Origin: Bradyrhizobium sp. 186
GTDB lineage: Bacteria; Pseudomonadota; Alphaproteobacteria; Rhizobiales; Xanthobacteraceae
Reading direction: 5' to 3'
DNA: 64,000 bases
NCBI RefSeq assembly: GCF_023101685.1
Contig: NZ_CP082164.1
Span: 558,001 to 622,000, forward strand
A program made the position numbers and the translations under genes. This document shows, in pieces, positions 33,972-42,314 of the stretch (the stretch's first letter is position 1; every line of letters starts with the position of its first letter). Below the pieces are notes generated by a model. It was not told the origin of the DNA and ran no database searches. It was given only the letters and a program-made list of their open reading frames with translations.

Positions 33972-34745
33972 ATGCCCATTTCCATCACCCTGGTCGGTGG
34001 CCCCACTGCGCTGATCGAGATCGATGGCTTTCGCCTGCTCACCGATCCGACCTTCGATGCGCCCGGCGCTTATCAACTGCCGCACGTGAAGCTGGAGAAG
34101 ACGGTCGGGCCGGCGCTGACCGCCGAGGCGATCGGGCCGATCGATGCGGTCCTGCTCAGTCACGACCAGCATTCGGACAATCTCGACAATTCCGGCCGCG
34201 AATTTCTCAAACATGCGAAGCGCGTGCTGACGACCGAGGCCGGCGCAGGGCGCCTCGGCGGGCATGTCGAGGGCCTTGCGCCGTGGGGCACCGCGCACCT
34301 CAGGGATCGCGACGGCAATTCGCTGACGATCACCGCGACGCCTGCGCGCCATGGCCCGGCCGGCATCGAGCCGCTGTCAGGCGACGTCATCGGCTTCGTG
34401 GTGTCGTCGAGCCGGAAGGATACAGGCTCGGTTTATATCAGCGGCGACACCACCTGGTTCGACGGCGTCGCAGAGGTCGCGCGCCGCTTCAAGTGCGGCG
34501 TGGTGCTGCCCTTTGCCGGCGCCGCGCAGACGCGCGGGCCGTTCCATCTCACCATGGACACCAACGACACCATAGAGACCGCGCGCGCCTTTCCCGATGC
34601 GGTGATCGTGCCGGTTCACACGGAGGGGTGGGCGCACTTCCGCCAGAATGGCGAGGATCTGCGCAAGACGTTCGACGTGCTGGGCTTTGGGACGCGGCTG
34701 CGATTGCTGGAGCCGGGGGTGCCGACGGTGGTGGAGGCGCCGTGA
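33972..34745 (+). CDS. MBL-fold metallohydrolase (UlaG-like subgroup)
   Basis: A 257-residue protein starting SITLVGGPTALIEIDGFRLLTDP, the opening of UlaG/YqjP-type lactonases. The first metal motif reads LLSHDQHSDNLD, which departs from the HxHxDH textbook form by having Gln between the first and second His; further ligands could be TPARHGPA (His), ISGDTTWF (Asp) and VPVHTEGW (His). It lies 12 bases after the EamA gene and is probably co-transcribed. Substrate unknown; the altered motif may be normal for this subgroup. Confidence 0.83.
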   Translation: MPISITLVGGPTALIEIDGFRLLTDPTFDAPGAYQLPHVKLEKTVGPALTAEAIGPIDAVLLSHDQHSDNLDNSGREFLKHAKRVLTTEAGAGRLGGHVEGLAPWGTAHLRDRDGNSLTITATPARHGPAGIEPLSGDVIGFVVSSSRKDTGSVYISGDTTWFDGVAEVARRFKCGVVLPFAGAAQTRGPFHLTMDTNDTIETARAFPDAVIVPVHTEGWAHFRQNGEDLRKTFDVLGFGTRLRLLEPGVPTVVEAP

Positions 34746-34771
34746 TGTGGCGTCGCACGCTCTCTCCTCCT

Positions 34772-34857
34772 CGTCATGGCCGGGCTTGACCCGGCCACCC
34801 ACGTCTTTGTTGCTGCGCGTACGAACGTGGATGCCCGGGACAGGCCCGGGCATGACG
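34772..34857 (+). repeat. Palindromic repeat, CGTCATG family
   Basis: CGTCATGGCCGGGCTTGACC and GGACAGGCCCGGGCATGACG form the arms; ACCCACGT pairs with ACGTGGAT inside. It separates the MBL gene from the convergent TIGR02186 gene. Confidence 0.92.
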
Positions 34858-34887
34858 GCGTGGTGGCAGTTTGCGTGCCCCGCCGCC

Positions 34888-35658
34888 TCAATCCTTCCGA
34901 AATACGATCGAGGCCATCCAGCCCGTCATCAGCGCCATCGCTGCGGTGACGAGGCCGTAGATGAGCCCGTTCTGCCGCGCATTTGTCGCGACGAACTGCT
35001 CGAAGCCGACCTTGACGATCTCGAACGCCGTCTCTGTCTTGCCGATGAACGCGCCGTTCGCGAACAATTTGATCTCGACCTCGTAGGTCCCGATCGGCAC
35101 CTCCGCCGGCAGCGGAATGCCGGTGCGGAACAGCGTCGGCGTCAGGAACGTCACAGCAGCGGCATCCTCGCGATAGAGCCCGCGCTGCGTGCGCAGGCGG
35201 ATGAAGGCCGAGCGGAAAGCGTCGTTCGGCACCACGTCGGCATAGTCGCCGCTGACCCGCTGCATCAAGAGGACGTTGTTGAGCCCGATCTGCTGCCGAC
35301 GCGCGATCTCGGGCGAAGTGATCGCCTCGAACGAGCGGTTGGCGAACAGCGCCAGATAGCTCGGCACCTGGAGAAACTGCCGGTAGTCGGTGTTGATCCA
35401 GATGCCGAAAGTGCGCTCCTTGCGCCGCGTCACCATGTCGGCGCGCGGGCCGATCACGGTGACGACGAGATCGTAAGTCGTGTGATCGGCGGGCGTGGCC
35501 GCGTCCTTCTCGACCGAGCCGAACAGCACCAGCTCCTCGCCGGAATAGTTCGGCGTCACCGTGACGCGGTGATTGGAGACGGACACGATCAGCCGCTCGG
35601 CCCGCGCGGCGCCGCTGAGCAACAGCAGGAGAAGAGCTGTGAGAAGCGCGCGCGTCAT
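34888..35658 (-). CDS. TIGR02186-family membrane-anchored protein
   Basis: A 256-residue protein with an N-terminal signal (TRALLTALLLLLLSGAARA), a periplasmic beta-rich domain (ERLIVSVSNHRVTVTPNYSG; GIWINTDYRQF) and one C-terminal helix (LIYGLVTAAMALMTGWMAS). This pattern matches the alphaproteobacterial TIGR02186 family, usually encoded next to a TauE/SafE protein. Its ATG overlaps the TauE stop by four bases, so the two are translated together. It may be a periplasmic partner of the exporter; the exact role is not established. Confidence 0.85.
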   Translation of the reverse strand: MTRALLTALLLLLLSGAARAERLIVSVSNHRVTVTPNYSGEELVLFGSVEKDAATPADHTTYDLVVTVIGPRADMVTRRKERTFGIWINTDYRQFLQVPSYLALFANRSFEAITSPEIARRQQIGLNNVLLMQRVSGDYADVVPNDAFRSAFIRLRTQRGLYREDAAAVTFLTPTLFRTGIPLPAEVPIGTYEVEIKLFANGAFIGKTETAFEIVKVGFEQFVATNARQNGLIYGLVTAAMALMTGWMASIVFRKD

Positions 35659-36572
35659 CCGCTCACCCCCAGCTCGCGGATGGTGAAGAGGTCCTCGGGA
35701 CGGATCACGAGCTCGACCGCGAAGCGGATGCCGACCGCGAGGATCAAGAGCCCGAGCAGCAGCCGCAACTGCTCGCCGCGGATCTTTTGGCCCGCGCGCG
35801 CGCCGAACTGCGCGCCGGTGACGCCGCCGACCATCAGGATCAGCGCCAGCACCGCATCGACCAGATGATTGGTCACTGCATGCAGCATGGTGGCGAACAG
35901 CATGGTGACGAGCGTGAGGACCATCGAGGTCCCGATCACCATCGAGGTCGGCACCCGCAGCAGATAGATCATGATCGGCACCAGGATGAAGCCGCCGCCG
36001 ATGCCCATGATCGCGCCGATGAAGCCGATCGCTATGCCGACGATCACGACCGGGATCACCGACAGATAGATCTTGGAGCGCTTGAACCGCATTTTCAGCG
36101 GCAGGCCGTGGATCCAGTTGTGCGTGCGGCGTGGCGGAACGGTGCCGCGCCGGGTCCGCATCAGCGCGCGCAGGCCTTCCGAGAACATGAGGCTGCCGAC
36201 GGTGGTGAGCAGCACCACGTAGGACAGCGCGATCATCAGGTCGAGCTGGCCGAGCGCGCGGAGCTGCGTAAACGTCCACACCCCGAGCGCGGTGCCGGTC
36301 ACACCGCCGCAAAGCAACACGCTCGCCAGCGCCGGGTCGATGGCGCGCCGCCGCCAATAGGAGAGCGCGCCGGAAAAGGACGAGGCCGCGATGTGGCTCG
36401 CGACGGAAGCGACCGCGACCGCCGGCGTGATGCCGATGAAGATCAGGAGCGGCGTCATCAGGAAGCCGCCGCCGATCCCGAACATGCCGGAGACGAAGCC
36501 GACCGCGGCGCCCATCGCCAGCACGAGAAACACATTGATCGGAAGATCGGCGATCGGGAGATAGAGCTGCAT
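35655..36572 (-). CDS. Sulfite/organosulfonate exporter TauE/SafE family protein
   Basis: A 305-residue membrane protein with about eight helices in two related halves. The repeated family motif appears as AVGFVSGMFGIGGGFLMTPLL in the first half (GMFGIGGGFLMTP) and GFIGAIMGIGGGFILVPIM in the second (GAIMGIGGGFILVP). TauE/SafE proteins export sulfite, sulfoacetate or related anions. A cytoplasmic loop of about 40 residues with basic residues separates the halves. It is the first gene of the pair with TIGR02186. Confidence 0.92.
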   Translation of the reverse strand: MQLYLPIADLPINVFLVLAMGAAVGFVSGMFGIGGGFLMTPLLIFIGITPAVAVASVASHIAASSFSGALSYWRRRAIDPALASVLLCGGVTGTALGVWTFTQLRALGQLDLMIALSYVVLLTTVGSLMFSEGLRALMRTRRGTVPPRRTHNWIHGLPLKMRFKRSKIYLSVIPVVIVGIAIGFIGAIMGIGGGFILVPIMIYLLRVPTSMVIGTSMVLTLVTMLFATMLHAVTNHLVDAVLALILMVGGVTGAQFGARAGQKIRGEQLRLLLGLLILAVGIRFAVELVIRPEDLFTIRELGVSG

Positions 36573-36683
36573 CAGGCACCACGCTCCGGCGAGACGGATC
36601 GATTGCGCGGAATGCTCGCGGAGACGGAACGATTGCCGCGCCCCTCAATAGCCGAATTCGCTGACGTACGGGACCATGAATCG

Positions 36684-36716
36684 ATCCGCCCGCGGCGTTT
36701 TTCGCCACGGGCGGAT
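36684..36716 (-). terminator. Hairpin terminator downstream of the SEL1 gene
   Basis: ATCCGCCCGCGGCG at 36684-36697 pairs with CGCCACGGGCGGAT at 36703-36716 (13 of 14 pairs) around a T-rich loop. It lies 32 bases after the stop of the SEL1-repeat gene on the minus strand. The expected T-run after the stem is weak, so termination strength is uncertain. Confidence 0.6.
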
Positions 36717-36748
36717 CAGGAATTCTCAGGCCTGGTGGACGATCGCGA

Positions 36749-39700
36749 TCAATGCACAGCTGAGGCCGCGCGCTTGGTCGCGACCGCCTTCGGCGCTGGC
36801 TTCGCGTTTACCTGCGGCGCGCTGTCCCAGCCGCCGGCGGGCGCCACCACGTTGACGGCGTCATCAGGCTGCGGCTCGGCACTGAACGTCTGGATCGCAA
36901 GCTTGGCGGCGGCAAGCGATTGCGGGTCGAGGCGCTTGGCGACGTCGTCGCGCTTGCCCGACGCATCCGCATCGCCCTGGGCCGCCGCGAGGCTGAACCA
37001 TTTATAGGATTCGGCGAGGTTCTGTTCGACGCCGATACCACGGGCGTAAAGGATGCCGAGGTTGAACTGGCTGTCGGCGACGCCGCGATCGGCGGCTTTG
37101 CGGAACCACTGTGCCGCGCTCTTGTAGTTGGCGCCGCGTCCGCCGCCGTCGGCATCGAGCACCGCGAGATTGTGCATCGCCTTGGCGTTGCCGCGTTCGG
37201 CGGCTTGCGTGTAATAGCGGCGGGCGATGTCGGCGTCCTTCTTCACGCCGAGGCCCTTCTCGTAGAGCGTGCCGAGCCGGAAGGTCGCGGGCACGACGCC
37301 GGCCTGCGCCGCGCGGTCGTACCATTTGGCGGCTTCGTCGTAATTCGTCGGCGTGCCCTTGCCCTCGGCAAAGCGTAGGCCGATCTCGTAGGCCGCGGCC
37401 GCATCGCCCTTCATCGCGGCAGTGCGCAGCACTGGGCCGCCGATGCCGTCAGGCAGCTTCTCGCTCGGCGGCACCTGGATGAGGCCGAGCTTCGCACGGC
37501 TTGCGCCCGAAAGCGCGCCGGTGACATCGCTGGCAGCCGCGGGCGGTGGCGCCGCGGGAGGGGCCGGCGGGATTTCAACCGAGGCCGAACTGCCCGAATT
37601 GGGGATCGCAGCCGGCGCGGAATTGTTTTGCGACTGCCGTCCGATCGGTGTCGGCGAGGTCATCGACGGCGTGATTTGCTCGGGTGCGGCCGGCTTGTTC
37701 TCGACGGGCGGCGGCGGGGCCTGCGGCGCAGGACCGCTCGACGTATTCTCCACCGCTTGCGGCGGCGGGCTGCCGCCATCGAGGAGGTTCATCGCCATCT
37801 TGAAGGTACCGAGCACGATCACGACCACGCTCGCGCCGACCAGCAGCGAACGGATTTTTGAGGTGATGGTCGAGCCACCTTCCTGGCCTTTGTCCTTGGT
37901 GCGGCCAGCGGTTGAGGCCTTGGCGGCGCGGCCGGTCTTCTCAGGCTGCGCGGCGGCAGCCTGCGCGGCGCGGCGCGCGGCCGCGATGAAGCTCGACGAC
38001 GACACCGGTTCCTTCGGCGCGGCGGGGATTTCGCTGATCGCGCTTTCGGACGCGGCAATGCGCTCCGACGGTGTGGCGACGCGTCCGCCCGGCCGCGTAC
38101 CCGGTTCGAGCGGATGATCGGGCGGCAATTCGGGCGCAATCGCAGCGCGCGCAGGCGCCGTATGCGGCTCGAGGATTTCGCTGATCGCGCGTGGCGGAAC
38201 CGGCGGTGCCGTTGGCACCGGCGGCGGCGCGGCCGATGCCGCGGCGTGGAATTCGCGCGGCGCGGCCGCGAAGGCGGCCTGCGCCGCTTGCGCGGCGGCC
38301 GGATTGGGCAGCTCCGGCTTTGGGTCGTATTTCGGCTGCGGCTGCTGTGGCCGCTGCTCGCGCGCCACCGGCGCCGGCTCGATCGGGGCAGCGATCGGCA
38401 TCGGCATCGGCGCAGCTGCCGGCGGCGCGGTGCGCACCGTGCGCAGATCGCCCTCGATCATGGAAAGGCGATCGACGACGTGGCCGAGCGTATTGTGCAC
38501 GGCTTCAAGCGAGTCCTGGGTGCTCCGGTTGGTCTCGGCCTGGCTGTAGCGGATGTCGGAAAGCTCGCGCTTGACGAGGTCGACCACGCCGGAATCGGGA
38601 GGCGGTGCCGAGCTGCGGCTCTCGGCCAGCGCGGAATAGGTCGCCTGCTGCCGCTCCAGGTGTCGCAGGATGTCGTGCAGCCCGTCCTCGACGCGGCTGA
38701 GATTGCCGCTGCGCGGATCGGAGGCGGCCTCGATCCGCTCCAGCAGATACGAGACCCGCTGCTCCAGATGCGCAAAGGTCGAAGCCGAGTCGCTGCCGAC
38801 CTGCATGCGGTCGAAGCGGTCCGACAGTGCCCGGATCGCGCTTTCGAGATGTTCGGTGCTTTCGGACGGCGTCGGCCGCTCGCGCGTTTCCAGTGCGGCA
38901 GTCAGCGCCGCGATGCGCTGCTCCAGCACGGCGAAGCTATCGCCGGGACCGGACGAGCGGGTGATCTGGTCGACCTTGGACGACAACAGCTGCACGTCGT
39001 CGGAGAGCCGTGCCAGCGCCTCGTTGGAGGCGACGTTGGAGACGATGCCGCGCAGCGCCGAGATCGCGCCTTCAAGCTGGCGCACCGTCGACGGATCGTC
39101 ATTGGCGCGCAAAATCAGGTCGAGCTTGGCGCCGAGATTGCGGATCGCCTCGTCATAGCCGGTGAGCTGCTCGGCCGGCGTCAGCGTGCGCAGCACCTGC
39201 TTGATCTCGGACAGTGCGTGCTCGACGCCGGCGAGCGCCTGGCCGTCGGTGCCGGTGGAGCGGGTCTCGTCGATGCGCCGGTGCAGCGAGCGGATCTCGT
39301 TCTCGATCGATTCGATCGCGCGGCGTGGCATCGCCTCGGTGATGGCGTGACGGATCTCCGCGAGCTCGTTGCGGAAGGCGTTGACCGACTGCTCGCTATT
39401 GTCGGGGCGCTGGAGCGCCTCGATCTGGCTGGTGATCTTGAGCAGGTGTCGTTCGAGCGACGAGAAATCCGGCTGCGGCTGCTGCGGCGGAGCATAGGAC
39501 GGGGCAGGCGGCGCCATCGGCGCGATCGATGGCGCGGCGCGCGGCGGCATCTGCCGCGGCGCAAAGCCGTCGAGCTCGCTCTGGCGTGCGGTGATCTCGG
39601 CGACCGCGACGTCGAACGAGGCTGGGCTCAGCGGCGGCGAGCTGCGATAGACCTGTGCTGCCGCGCGCTCGACCGCACCGGCCTGGCGCTGGCGCGTCTC

Positions 39701-40105
39701 AACGGCTGCCGGCCGCGGTGCCGGAGGTTGCTGCGCCTGCTGTGGCTTTGAGATTTGCGACAGCCGCGCGTCGAGGCGAGAGATGGCGTCGTTCAGCTGG
39801 CGCGCGACGCCCTGCTCGCGCGAGACCTCTTGGCGCGGCGCGGGCTTTGAAATCCGTTCGATCTGCTGGGTGATCGCGTCGAGCCGCTGGTGGATGTCGG
39901 CGACTTCGCGGCTCTCGTCGCTTGGGAGGATGGGGGCTTGCGGACGCTGCTCGTAAGGCCCGCGAAAGTTAGGCGCGGCAGACTCGCCGAGCGTGGAATT
40001 CAGCCAATCGTTGAGTGACATGCCGGCGCGACGCGCAGCAGCTTCGGCCCGCTCCCGGACGGATGGATCGATGCCGTCAACACTCCACGATACGCGCGAA
40101 TTCAT
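36749..40105 (-). CDS. Large coiled-coil membrane protein with C-terminal SEL1 repeats (PodJ-like architecture)
   Basis: A 1118-residue protein. The N-terminus has a short helical motif (DPSVRERAEAAARRAGMSLN) and a Gln/Pro/Ala-rich stretch; residues about 200-550 are long coiled coil. A proline-rich region leads to one transmembrane helix (KIRSLLVGASVVVIVLGTF, about 750-770), a second proline-rich linker, then about four SEL1/TPR repeats (AAAYEIGLRFAEGKGTPTNY; FRLGTLYEKGLGVKKDAD; FNLGILYARGIGVEQN) between about 890 and 1050. The order cytoplasmic coiled coil, one span, periplasmic SEL1 resembles PodJ and related polar localisation factors of alphaproteobacteria. Function is inferred from architecture only. 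Confidence 0.82.
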   Translation of the reverse strand: MNSRVSWSVDGIDPSVRERAEAAARRAGMSLNDWLNSTLGESAAPNFRGPYEQRPQAPILPSDESREVADIHQRLDAITQQIERISKPAPRQEVSREQGVARQLNDAISRLDARLSQISKPQQAQQPPAPRPAAVETRQRQAGAVERAAAQVYRSSPPLSPASFDVAVAEITARQSELDGFAPRQMPPRAAPSIAPMAPPAPSYAPPQQPQPDFSSLERHLLKITSQIEALQRPDNSEQSVNAFRNELAEIRHAITEAMPRRAIESIENEIRSLHRRIDETRSTGTDGQALAGVEHALSEIKQVLRTLTPAEQLTGYDEAIRNLGAKLDLILRANDDPSTVRQLEGAISALRGIVSNVASNEALARLSDDVQLLSSKVDQITRSSGPGDSFAVLEQRIAALTAALETRERPTPSESTEHLESAIRALSDRFDRMQVGSDSASTFAHLEQRVSYLLERIEAASDPRSGNLSRVEDGLHDILRHLERQQATYSALAESRSSAPPPDSGVVDLVKRELSDIRYSQAETNRSTQDSLEAVHNTLGHVVDRLSMIEGDLRTVRTAPPAAAPMPMPIAAPIEPAPVAREQRPQQPQPKYDPKPELPNPAAAQAAQAAFAAAPREFHAAASAAPPPVPTAPPVPPRAISEILEPHTAPARAAIAPELPPDHPLEPGTRPGGRVATPSERIAASESAISEIPAAPKEPVSSSSFIAAARRAAQAAAAQPEKTGRAAKASTAGRTKDKGQEGGSTITSKIRSLLVGASVVVIVLGTFKMAMNLLDGGSPPPQAVENTSSGPAPQAPPPPVENKPAAPEQITPSMTSPTPIGRQSQNNSAPAAIPNSGSSASVEIPPAPPAAPPPAAASDVTGALSGASRAKLGLIQVPPSEKLPDGIGGPVLRTAAMKGDAAAAYEIGLRFAEGKGTPTNYDEAAKWYDRAAQAGVVPATFRLGTLYEKGLGVKKDADIARRYYTQAAERGNAKAMHNLAVLDADGGGRGANYKSAAQWFRKAADRGVADSQFNLGILYARGIGVEQNLAESYKWFSLAAAQGDADASGKRDDVAKRLDPQSLAAAKLAIQTFSAEPQPDDAVNVVAPAGGWDSAPQVNAKPAPKAVATKRAASAVH

Positions 40106-40477
40106 GACTCTGTCCGGTTCCGACTCCCGGCGCCCCACCCGGCGCCTCCAATCTCCCCACGCGTGCCGGTTGCAAGACAATCGAATTTGGCGCGGGTCGT
40201 CTGCCTCGAAAACCGACTTTTTCCTGTTACGGTAAATAACGGGTTAAGGAACGCGTCGCCGGTGTCTTAAAGTTGGGCGGCGGGAACCGGGGGCTTCATT
40301 GCCGAAGCTCGTCATGCCCGAGCTTTGTCCCGGGCATCCACGTTCTTCGTGCCGCGTGGCTAGGTGTGGATGGCCGGGTCGAGCCGTTAGCGCTCAAACT
40401 CTTGGGCCATATACGATTGCCTGCCCGCAAGCGGGAGGGGTGATCAAACCGATCAAACGTGTGGTCGTCACGCCTAG
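40106..40477 (+). other. Intergenic region, 372 bp, with two repeat remnants
   Basis: Between the divergent start of the SEL1 gene and the end of the RES toxin gene. It contains a CGTCATG-type palindrome (40308-40386) and a short CTCTCCC-type fragment (CCTGCCCGCAAGCGGGAGGG at 40421-40440). The part nearest the SEL1 gene should hold its promoter; I see no convincing -35/-10 pair. No gene is supported. Confidence 0.6.
40308..40386 (+). repeat. Palindromic repeat, CGTCATG family, diverged right arm
   Basis: CGTCATGCCCGAGCTTTGTC and CCGGGCATCCACGT are clear; the right arm (GTGTGGATGGCCGGGTCGAG) has lost the final CATGACG. Confidence 0.8.
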
Positions 40478-40942
40478 CTAGCGCCCCGGCGGATGCAAGC
40501 GGGTGTCCAGCGCAAATGGCTCCTGGGATCTCATCTTGTACGAGCTGGCGGCGTTGGCGGCGACGAAGATCAAGTTCCAGCTCGCCGTCGAAACCACACT
40601 CGGAATCACGACGAACCTGTGCTTTGCGAGCAGATCATCCCCAAATGCCTGCTGGCCGGCACTTGGTATCCCCGGCCTCAGCCAGTTGGGATTTGGAACG
40701 GCCGCCGGCTCGACCACGAAGGCACCGGCAGGATCGATGGTTGCCGCCGTGATCACGTGAGGTACGCTATCCAACGCTCTAAATCCCTTGTGGACGGCAA
40801 CCTCCAGAATCGCTGTCGCGGGATCGATCGAACAGTACACCGCGCGAACACCCCTGCTGTTCCAGCGGCCGCCGACCAGAAACGCGCCCTCGCCATTGTC
40901 CCAGGTGGCTGCATATTTGGATTGATCGAGACGCCACGCCAC
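40478..40942 (-). CDS. RES-domain toxin
   Basis: A 154-residue RES-domain protein, the toxin half of a type II toxin-antitoxin pair. Family features: AWRLDQSKYAATWDNGEGAF with the first Arg and Tyr, GGRWNSRGVRAVYCS (the RES stretch, with the second Arg), and ATAILEVAVHKG with the conserved Glu. Characterised RES toxins (MbcT, ParT) degrade or transfer NAD+-derived groups. The GTG at 40942 has GGAGGT ten bases upstream and starts at the family boundary; the GTG at 40981, which overlaps the antitoxin stop (GTGA), is an alternative 13 codons longer. Confidence 0.88.
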   Translation of the reverse strand: MAWRLDQSKYAATWDNGEGAFLVGGRWNSRGVRAVYCSIDPATAILEVAVHKGFRALDSVPHVITAATIDPAGAFVVEPAAVPNPNWLRPGIPSAGQQAFGDDLLAKHRFVVIPSVVSTASWNLIFVAANAASSYKMRSQEPFALDTRLHPPGR

Positions 40943-40977
40943 CAGCCCGGAACCTCCGAGAGAAGCGGGAAGTGGCG

Positions 40978-41451
40978 TCACGCATAAACGCCATACTCGA
41001 GCCGTGCGAGAAAATCCTCGACGAGCTCGACGCCGGCAGGGGTTGCCAGCAGATCGATCGGCTTGCATTGATCGAGGCCGATGGCCGGACGCTCCAGCCA
41101 CTGCTCGGCCTCGTCCTTCGATCCGAAAATCGAAGTCGCTTTCGCCAGTATCTCCGCAAGCTTCCACGCGCGGCCGCTCTGCTCCGAGCTGAGCTGTCCA
41201 GTATTTTCGGCCGTATGGCGCTGGTAGGTTCGATGGCTCATTCCGATTGCTCTGGCGAACGAATCGTCCCAGCGGAGAAACACGAGATTGTCGACGAAAT
41301 GCAGCAGTGCCTTGGACGGAAGGCCATGCAAAAGAATTTCGTGAGCCTCTAACGTGCTCCGAGGCATCTTCCGGAAGGTCGAGGTCCCTCCGAGAAGTCG
41401 GGCGACCGCCGCCAGCCGAACGACGTCAGGAGATCGAGCTCGTTCGCCCAT
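40978..41451 (-). CDS. Xre/MbcA/ParS-type antitoxin
   Basis: A 157-residue antitoxin. The N-terminal half is Xre-like (FVDNLVFLRWDDSFARAIGM, then SHRTYQRHTAE), and the C-terminal toxin-binding domain has LAKATSIFGSKDEAEQWLER, GLDQCKPIDLLATPAGVELV and LARLEYGVYA, the end that plugs the RES toxin active site in MbcA/ParS. It is the first gene of the operon, overlapping or abutting the RES toxin gene. A palindromic operator and promoter lie directly upstream (41462-41507), as expected for autoregulation. Confidence 0.88.
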   Translation of the reverse strand: MGERARSPDVVRLAAVARLLGGTSTFRKMPRSTLEAHEILLHGLPSKALLHFVDNLVFLRWDDSFARAIGMSHRTYQRHTAENTGQLSSEQSGRAWKLAEILAKATSIFGSKDEAEQWLERPAIGLDQCKPIDLLATPAGVELVEDFLARLEYGVYA

Positions 41452-41461
41452 CAATCATCCT

Positions 41462-41507
41462 CGCCACTTGTCGTATCCAATATGACAAGTGGCGCGACAA
41501 CTTTCAA
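41462..41507 (-). promoter_or_regulatory. Toxin-antitoxin promoter and operator palindrome
   Basis: CGCCACTTGTC at 41462-41472 and GACAAGTGGCG at 41484-41494 are perfect 11-bp arms around an 11-bp centre. On the minus strand a -35 TTGAAA (41502-41507) and -10 CATATT (41479-41484), 17 bp apart, overlap the palindrome; it ends 11 bases from the antitoxin ATG. This is the layout of an autorepressed toxin-antitoxin operon. Confidence 0.75.
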
Positions 41508-41543
41508 GTGATGGCCAGCAAGATTCCCGGGCGTACTCTCGAC

Positions 41544-42134
41544 TTAACCCTTCCCCTCGCGCTTGCCGTCCTCCAGCGGCACCACCGTGCCCTTGCCGCT
41601 CACCGCCGACAGCGCCTCGAGCGTCTCCTCGCAGAAGTCGGCCACCATCTGCTCATGCCGGGCGCCAAGGCGGAGCAGGAGCAGGTTACCGAGGTCGAGC
41701 ACACCCGACGCCGTTCCCTCCGGAAAGCGCTTCTTCAGGATGCGCTCGTAGTTCTCGTGGCGGTCGCGGTGGTGCTCCAGCCGGGCCATCAGGTCGGTGC
41801 GCAGTGGCTCGATGTCGATGCTATCAAGCGCATGGAGGCGGACCAGCAGGTCGTCCTTGATCGAGGGCGGGGTGCTCGGCCGGGCGGCCCAGTGCCGCAG
41901 CGCTGTTCGGCCCTCGGGAGCGAGCGTATAAACCAGCTTGTTGGGCTTGCCGGATTGCACGACCTCGCGGCCCTGGATGTAGCCGCGGTCGCGCAGCTTG
42001 GAGAGCTCGCGGTAGATCTGCTGGTGGTCGGCCTTCCAGAAAAAGCCGATCGATGAATCGAACGTCTTGGCGAGCTCGTAGCCCGTCATCGGGCGTTCCG
42101 TCAGGCATGCGAGGATTGCGTCGCCAAGTGCCAT
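41544..42134 (-). CDS. PadR-family transcriptional regulator
   Basis: A 196-residue regulator. The N-terminal PadR winged helix is AILACLTERPMTGYELAKTF with DHQQIYRELSKLRDRGYI as recognition and wing region, and GREVVQSGKPNKLVYTLAPEG follows as the wing strand pair. The C-terminal helices (PLRTDLMARLEHHRDRHENY) are the dimerising Vir_act_alpha_C part. PadR regulators often respond to aromatic compounds. It is divergent from the SnoaL-like gene at 42315, with tandem inverted repeats between them. Confidence 0.9.
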   Translation of the reverse strand: MALGDAILACLTERPMTGYELAKTFDSSIGFFWKADHQQIYRELSKLRDRGYIQGREVVQSGKPNKLVYTLAPEGRTALRHWAARPSTPPSIKDDLLVRLHALDSIDIEPLRTDLMARLEHHRDRHENYERILKKRFPEGTASGVLDLGNLLLLRLGARHEQMVADFCEETLEALSAVSGKGTVVPLEDGKREGKG

Positions 42135-42172
42135 GGCACCGGCCTCCCTTGTTCGACCTTGACCAACCAGCT

Positions 42173-42212
42173 TGACATTATGCGCATCGGCGCATATGCG
42201 TCAATGTGCATA
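42173..42212 (+). promoter_or_regulatory. Tandem operator between padR-like and SnoaL genes with overlapping divergent promoters
   Basis: TATGCGC-4 bp-GCGCATA (42179-42196) is followed by TATGC-8 bp-GCATA (42195-42212). On the minus strand TTGACG (42199-42204) and CATAAT (42177-42182), 16 bp apart, fit a padR promoter. On the plus strand TTGACA (42173-42178) lies 16 bp before TATGCG. Binding at the repeats would block both. Confidence 0.6.
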
Positions 42213-42314
42213 TGAGGCGGCCCAAGACCTGCCCGGCACCGGCCTCCGCGCTACTGTGCATGGGGTTGTTTTCGCTTTTTTGCCAAGGCCTTTATCAAGG
42301 GAGGCACCCTGACC

